From contig WION01000391.1 in the NCBI GenBank assembly GCA_015039365.1, positions 1-49,060 on the forward strand: a DNA stretch of 49,060 nt. Reading direction: 5' to 3'. Source of the DNA: Amanita rubescens. Taxonomy: Eukaryota; Basidiomycota; Agaricomycetes; Agaricales; Amanitaceae. Under the pieces are notes generated by a model. The model did not search any database, was not told the DNA's origin, and was given only the letters and a program-made list of their open reading frames with translations. This document shows, in pieces, positions 44,111-49,060 of the stretch (position 1 is the first letter of the stretch; every line of letters begins with the position of its first letter). Position numbers and translations under genes: made by a program.

Positions 44111-47100
44111 TTATTTGGATGGGATACTTTTTAGTCGTGCCAGAACCCTGCTGTGTATGCCTCTTGCTAGGATCTGAACGGCACGCGTGCTACAAACAAG
44201 CCCTATACCAATCATTGCGACGCGGCCGAGACTCTGTCCTGCAGGCAACGACTCGGTGGTTTTCTTCACTGTGTCTCTGATAATCTCTTGGAACTGTGGG
44301 ATGGGTTGCAGACATAATTTGAGATTTTGGTCCCCCGAGTCACTGGCTCGTCCGTGTGCTTCAAATAGTGGATGTGACGCATCAAGGATAGCAACACGTT
44401 GGTTGCTCATCAAGCGAAGGTCCAATGCGTGTCTGGAGGGCAAAGTTAGAAGAACGACAATGTTACGGCATCAAGGCCACGAACTTGAGATCGCCGTAGA
44501 GTATCCTGTACCAACCAGCGGCTTTTGCAAACGTATCTACATTGTGACCATCTCGATCGCTGAGATTCTGGATGTAGTCAAGTTCAACGACGATTGGCAA
44601 GGTATCCCGTAGCAGTGACACCAAACGATGCAACGAAGGAGCCAGTCGCCCATGCCCATGACGTAGAACGTGGCGTAGGAACGGCTCAGCCTCATCGTGA
44701 GGATTGTACCGACTATAGTCAGCCTCTTCCTTGATTTGGTTACCTGGCCGCCACGGCCGCCGTCGCGAGAACCGCAAGTCGAAATTGCCGCCTGTGGGAG
44801 AGAGTTGATCTTCACAGGTAATCTTCACGGTATAATCCTACCATTGATGGGGTGTATCAATAATTGCGAAACTAGAACTGCGTGTGACTTACGGCTGTAT
44901 AGGCGAATTCGACCGTTTGCAAGTCAAATGACAATAACTGGACGCCCTGCCACTCTTTATCCTTCGACATTTGCGCGACTACAACGATTTAGGAATGGCA
45001 AAGCGAAAGAAGAAAAAACGTTACCTTCCCTAGCAATCACAACCATCTTGGAAACCCGTGCCCATTCTTCCAGGAATTCATCGACGCAAGTGTTAACATT
45101 CTCAGAGAGGAACGATACAACAGCCTCCGTAGTATCATAAATAATCCTCTTAGACGGCCGGATGACGGCATTCGCGTTTGCATTTTTCCCCATAGGCTGT
45201 TGTACATATTTCAGCTTGACGCACGTCACAACCTAAAGTGTACCCCTTAATTCCCATCGTTTCAAGTATTTGGATATGCTTACCTGAGCGTTCTCTTCCG
45301 ACCACCAATTGAGAGGAATGACTCTAATATTGGGCATGGCAGCCTCCGCAGCGGGTGCTCCAGATAGAATATGCTCGGATTGAACACACAGAGCGGGCAC
45401 AGAGCGGGCAAGAGATGATTGGATGTGAATCAGCTCTTTTGTCAACGCTATGCCTTCCATAGGGTTCACGTGTGTGAAAGGGATTCCGCGTAGTTTGAAC
45501 TGTCGCTCGACATTCATGTAAGCCACTCTTGCGCTAAAATAGCATAAGTAAGAGACCAGCGTCAGTAGACCCGCTTACCAGCAGTAGTTGTACAGTTCCC
45601 GCAGCAACCGGATATCGAGGTTGAATCTTGAAAATGTCATAATAGCCAATCAACCAAGTATGTTCGACTTACAGATCCGTGCCATCCATGCCTATTGCAT
45701 CTTCCTCTTGTTTTCGTCTCAGCCCCGCGACCTTCGTAAATGGATCCTCTGCTTCCTTGGCAGTTCTCCTTCCAACATCTCCGATCCTATCAAGATCTAA
45801 CCATGCGATGTCTTCCATGACCATACTCGCATACATAGAGTCAGTGAGTACTTTGGTCGTAATTAAAGCGTATCTGAATTTCTCGTCCGTTATTACCAGT
45901 ACCAGATAATGATTGGGGAAATTAGTCAATTGGATAAATAGAGTTCCACCAGTTGAAGGACCAAGCTTCCGTAGTTCTGCATTATATAAGAACCTAGGGC
46001 ATCGAGAAGAATTGGATTGCTTGCCTTCTGGATGGAAGTTGCGTCTTCGGAAGCTTTGGAAACCTAAATACTTGGCTTTCTGCTCGGCTAGGTCTGTAAT
46101 AGTCTAGGCCAGGTTTATCGCGCCATATTCTGGTCCATATGATTATACCCACTGATGAGCGAAGGCGAATGAGGGCTTCTGATAGCAACGCAGGATTTTC
46201 ATTTATTTTTTCGTTCAAGGCCGTGAAACGCAGACTACGACCGGCAGCTGCTAGGTCACCCGTGTCCCGCATATTGAGGCGCCCTGTTCTTGCATCGATT
46301 GTGACAAGGATGGTCTCATCTGCGCACAAGCGAATCCGTAGAGCTGCACTCAGGTCAGTAGTTGTCTCATAGCTATTACTCATTCCGTACCATCGCCGTT
46401 TAGATCCACAACGCCAGGAGCCGAAAAAATGTTATTCGTGATACCACGTCGAAGCTGTTGCTGCAATGCAACCAATATTGCTTTCGCGTGATGGTCAATA
46501 ACGAGTCTTAAAAGACTTTCGAAATTCAAACTATCAGGATCCTAAAAGAATTTCTGTAAGATTGCCAACCAATGAAAGCTGCTGCAACACGCGCACCACT
46601 TTGAGTACATCCCGCGATAGTGTCAAAGACTCCGCAGGTAGATGAACTCCGAGAGTGCCTTGTGCAGGTTCCCATCGAACATTAAATTTGAGACCTTCTA
46701 CTTCATCTGAAGGCTGGTTGTTCCCGAGCTTGGACACTCGTTGCATTTTGGCTATGACCCTAGCTTTGGGAGACCGGAAAGGGCCTCCTCTGATTGAGTC
46801 GCTCGAATCCACTATCGATATTGTTAGAGTTCCTCCTAGTAACGGAAGTTTGTTTCGCATTCGGTTAGTAGCAGCAGGTGGAGGACGGCTATCACCGCAG
46901 GTCATACAATATCGGTTATGGTAATTGGAAAACATACGTCCAGTATGACGCTGTCAATGATTTGCGATCAGGGCTCATACGAATTGACAAATAATCGACC
47001 CATCCCAAGGATCGCATTCTCTCGGCCTGAGGCTGTAAGAGATACTAGTGGAATATGACATAGCCTGGCCTACCTGATACCATAGAATTTCCAGTTGATA

Positions 47101-48388
47101 CGACAACGACATCATCTCTGTGAATGAATTCTAAACGAATCCTAACAATGCAGTGCAAGTCGCTTACGAAGGAAATTATATAGGCGAACCAGAGGCGCAT
47201 CAACAACGCTGGCGGGTAATTGAGGTTTGGAAGATAATTCCACCCCAGGAATTTGCTCTTCAGTTGAATATTGGACAAACTTTGCCAGCTGATTATCTGC
47301 CTCATCCGTTATGTGACGCTTTAATATGCCTGTAGGCGTACGGGGAAACTCTATGACGGGTCAAGTAATGCTCAGCGTATCAATCGTCCAACAAACCTTG
47401 TAGGCTAGTGAGGTCGCCTCCAATGCTAATCAAGAATTCAACATGAACGAAAAACCAACCATCATGCTTCTCCGCACCGCGGAGGCAGACAGAAGTTTCG
47501 AATAGCTTTGGGACAGTGAAACATACTCTGCCACCCTCTGTTTTTAATCTCAAATGTGGACCAGACAAATAGACGGGTAGATCTTACCGATACGATGCCG
47601 TGCCATTTCAACGGGGACAACCTCGAATATTCGAAGGCGATAGCGCATGACTTCCTCCATACTAGCCATAGTTTTGTCTATTTCCTCATCGCTCAGGGGC
47701 GAAGGAGGGATGACGGATTTCTGACATATTCAGAAATGAACGAGTCGACGAGGCAGATACACACCTTTATGCATGTTGGCAGCCTCAAGTATGAACCAAA
47801 GGTAAGGACATCCAATGATGTCAGTAGGTCATGATTGCGGAGTCTACGGGAAAGTATGAGTTATTCCTTCCAGGATGAGCTTGTTGGAATACCTGGCAGG
47901 GTCGAGAGATTTTCTGGCATTATTTAGCGCTTCGATGGAATCCCCAAATTGTCGGTTTTGGTTCAGAAGGAAAGCAATAATGTCCTGAAAGACATTAGAA
48001 GCGAGAAAGAGGCAATATCAAGAACCCCATACCATGCACTTTTGGACGGTATCTGCATCACGGGCCCATTTTGCCACTGCATAGAGTTTGACCACCTGCT
48101 TTTTGGTTTTGACGACCCACTCGGCAAGCGTTCGCTTCCGCGCGGCGTCGGACATATTTGGCATGCTAATCGAGATCGAGCAAGCAGATGAGGATGATAT
48201 TGGTGGACATACGTTTCTGCCATCTCGGAAAGTTCTGCAAAAATTGCTTGCATGACTCGAGATAGAAGATCACCGAGGGGGATTTGACCGTCGAAGACAT
48301 GAGGAAGCTCGCGCTCCGCGAGGAGGGAAGCATCGGCACCGTTGAGGAGTTGAGGGTCGTGAAACGCGCCACCGTTGGACTCGGTCAT
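44111..48388 (-). CDS. MED14: Mediator complex subunit 14 (Rgr1)
   Basis: Scaffold subunit linking the head, middle and tail modules of Mediator. The N-terminus MTESNGGAFHDPQLLNG leads to the defining region: IPLGDLLSRVMQAIFAELSE, then on later exons WVVKTKKQVVKLYAVAKW-like helices and the motif around DIIAFLLNQNRQFGDSIE. Many introns follow; parts recognisable downstream include VERQFKLRGIPFTHVNP, RVIPLNWWSEENAQ and, near the end, RHALDLRLMSNQRVAILDAS. The C-terminus is LARLKSIPSK (stop at 44111). Expected size is about 1100 aa. The N-terminal match is strong; the rest is placed by continuity of strand and frame. Splice sites in the middle were not all resolved. Confidence 0.85.
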
Positions 48389-48469
48389 GGCGGCAGAGAG
48401 GCGAGTGTTGTCATGATAGTGTTGTTGCTATTATTATAATCACTTGTACAAATTGTAATCAACTCAGTC

Positions 48470-49060
48470 ATGGACTACCTGAGGACTCTCGGTTCAGCCG
48501 CCGTTTCCACTCTCGTCCAGAAATCCGGTCTCAACTTACCTTTCAACATCGGTCAGAAAGTCTCTGCATTTGAAGGAATCTACACTCTCTACGACGGTAC
48601 CAAGCGTGTATGTCTTTCATCCTTGTGGCACAGCATTTCATACTATATACGTGTTTAGGACGATGGAAGTCCTGTTTCGATCTTTGAGTATTACTTGAGT
48701 GAATCAACGAACAAGTCTTTTGCTCAAAACGCATTGCGAAAACTGCGCACTACACGTCATCCAGACATCCTCAAGTTCCTCGATGCTGTAGAAACAGACT
48801 CGACTCTACATATCATGACCGAACGCGTGACTCCTCTTCAACCTGCACTATCGCGATGGTCAACGCGTAATGCTCAAGAGCGAGAGGATTGGTTGCTCTG
48901 GGGCTTACACCGCATTTCGGTCCGCTTTACGATCCCTTGACTTCGCACCACCATGTAATCTAGTGGTTCAGGTAGCCCTCGCATTCTTGAATGATACTTG
49001 CTCCTCAAACACATGGGAGAGTATGTGTTAGCCTCGATCTTCATAACGCCATCAGGAGAG
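48470..49060 (+). CDS. SCY1-like (SCYL1/Cex1) pseudokinase, 5' part
   Basis: SCY1-like proteins are catalytically dead kinases acting in Golgi/COPI traffic or tRNA export. Three or four exons are visible before the window ends: MDYLRTLGSAAVSTLVQKSG, LNLPFNIGQKVSAFEGIYTL, DDGSPVSIFEYYLSESTNKS, ALRKLRTTRHPDILKFLDAV and ETDSTLHIMTERVTPLQPAL, then VALAFLNDTCSS. The glycine loop and the VAIK lysine are missing, as expected for this family. It is divergent from MED14, with 81 bp between starts. The gene runs off the right edge. Confidence 0.82.

Noticed and set aside
44697..45140. 147-codon plus-strand ORF within MED14
   Set aside because: Antisense to MED14 exons and without a recognisable domain.
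1..49060. tRNA, rRNA or CRISPR elements
   Set aside because: No cloverleaf-like stretches with the B-box consensus, no rRNA core sequences and no regularly spaced repeats were noticed by eye; a tRNAscan run would be decisive.

Overview
This window reads as core chromosome of a filamentous basidiomycete, most likely an Agaricomycete. The genes are small-to-medium eukaryotic ORFs broken by many introns of about 45-60 nt, intergenic gaps are often under 150 bp, and several protein families have a basidiomycete flavour (fungal-type CNT transporter, RAN1-like kinase with a long serine-rich tail, Pho80-type cyclin). I support about 25 protein-coding genes, one decayed gene and one gene cut by the right edge. 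I see no rRNA, tRNA, CRISPR array or intact transposon.

Layout. 1-737: a duplicated 3' end of a nucleoside transporter gene plus unrecognised sequence. 738-4318: CNT nucleoside transporter (-) and palmitoyl-protein thioesterase (+), divergent. 4358-11012: a large repeat-bearing single-pass membrane protein and a Mediator MED1-like protein (both +). 11281-13123: ribosomal protein uL11 (-) and a Pho80-like cyclin (+). 13546-17735: a RAN1-type kinase and a short UTP6 (both -). 17819-19949: a low-complexity regulator-like protein and GOT1 (+). 20036-24613: a fucose-permease-type MFS transporter (-), an unknown acidic protein (+) and RACK1 (-). 25055-27500: nucleoside hydrolase and a bZIP factor (+). 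27454-28613: a decayed ACR3 arsenite-efflux gene (-). 29548-34010: BUB2 (-) and an AP-4 epsilon-like adaptin (+), divergent. 34417-39691: an unknown protein (+), DNA primase small subunit (-), an unknown multi-pass membrane protein (-) and a PHD-finger protein (+). 39738-44083: PEP carboxykinase (-), then a GNAT acetyltransferase and SLX1 nuclease (+) with 5 nt between stop and start. 44111-49060: MED14 (-) and the start of a SCY1-like pseudokinase (+).

How the genes relate. Most are unrelated housekeeping functions. Possible links are nucleoside uptake plus nucleoside hydrolysis (CNT, nucleoside hydrolase), two Mediator subunits, and a bZIP factor with a C-terminal cysteine cluster next to the broken ACR3 gene, which may be the remains of an arsenic-response pair. 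The most unusual signals are the ACR3 pseudogene, the GNAT-SLX1 spacing, at least four GC-AG introns, the frame break or ultra-short intron in the kinase gene, and the partial duplication at the left edge. I found no convincing new multi-gene defence or biosynthetic system. Splice sites were assigned by hand from reading frame and family similarity remembered from general knowledge; no alignment or search was run.
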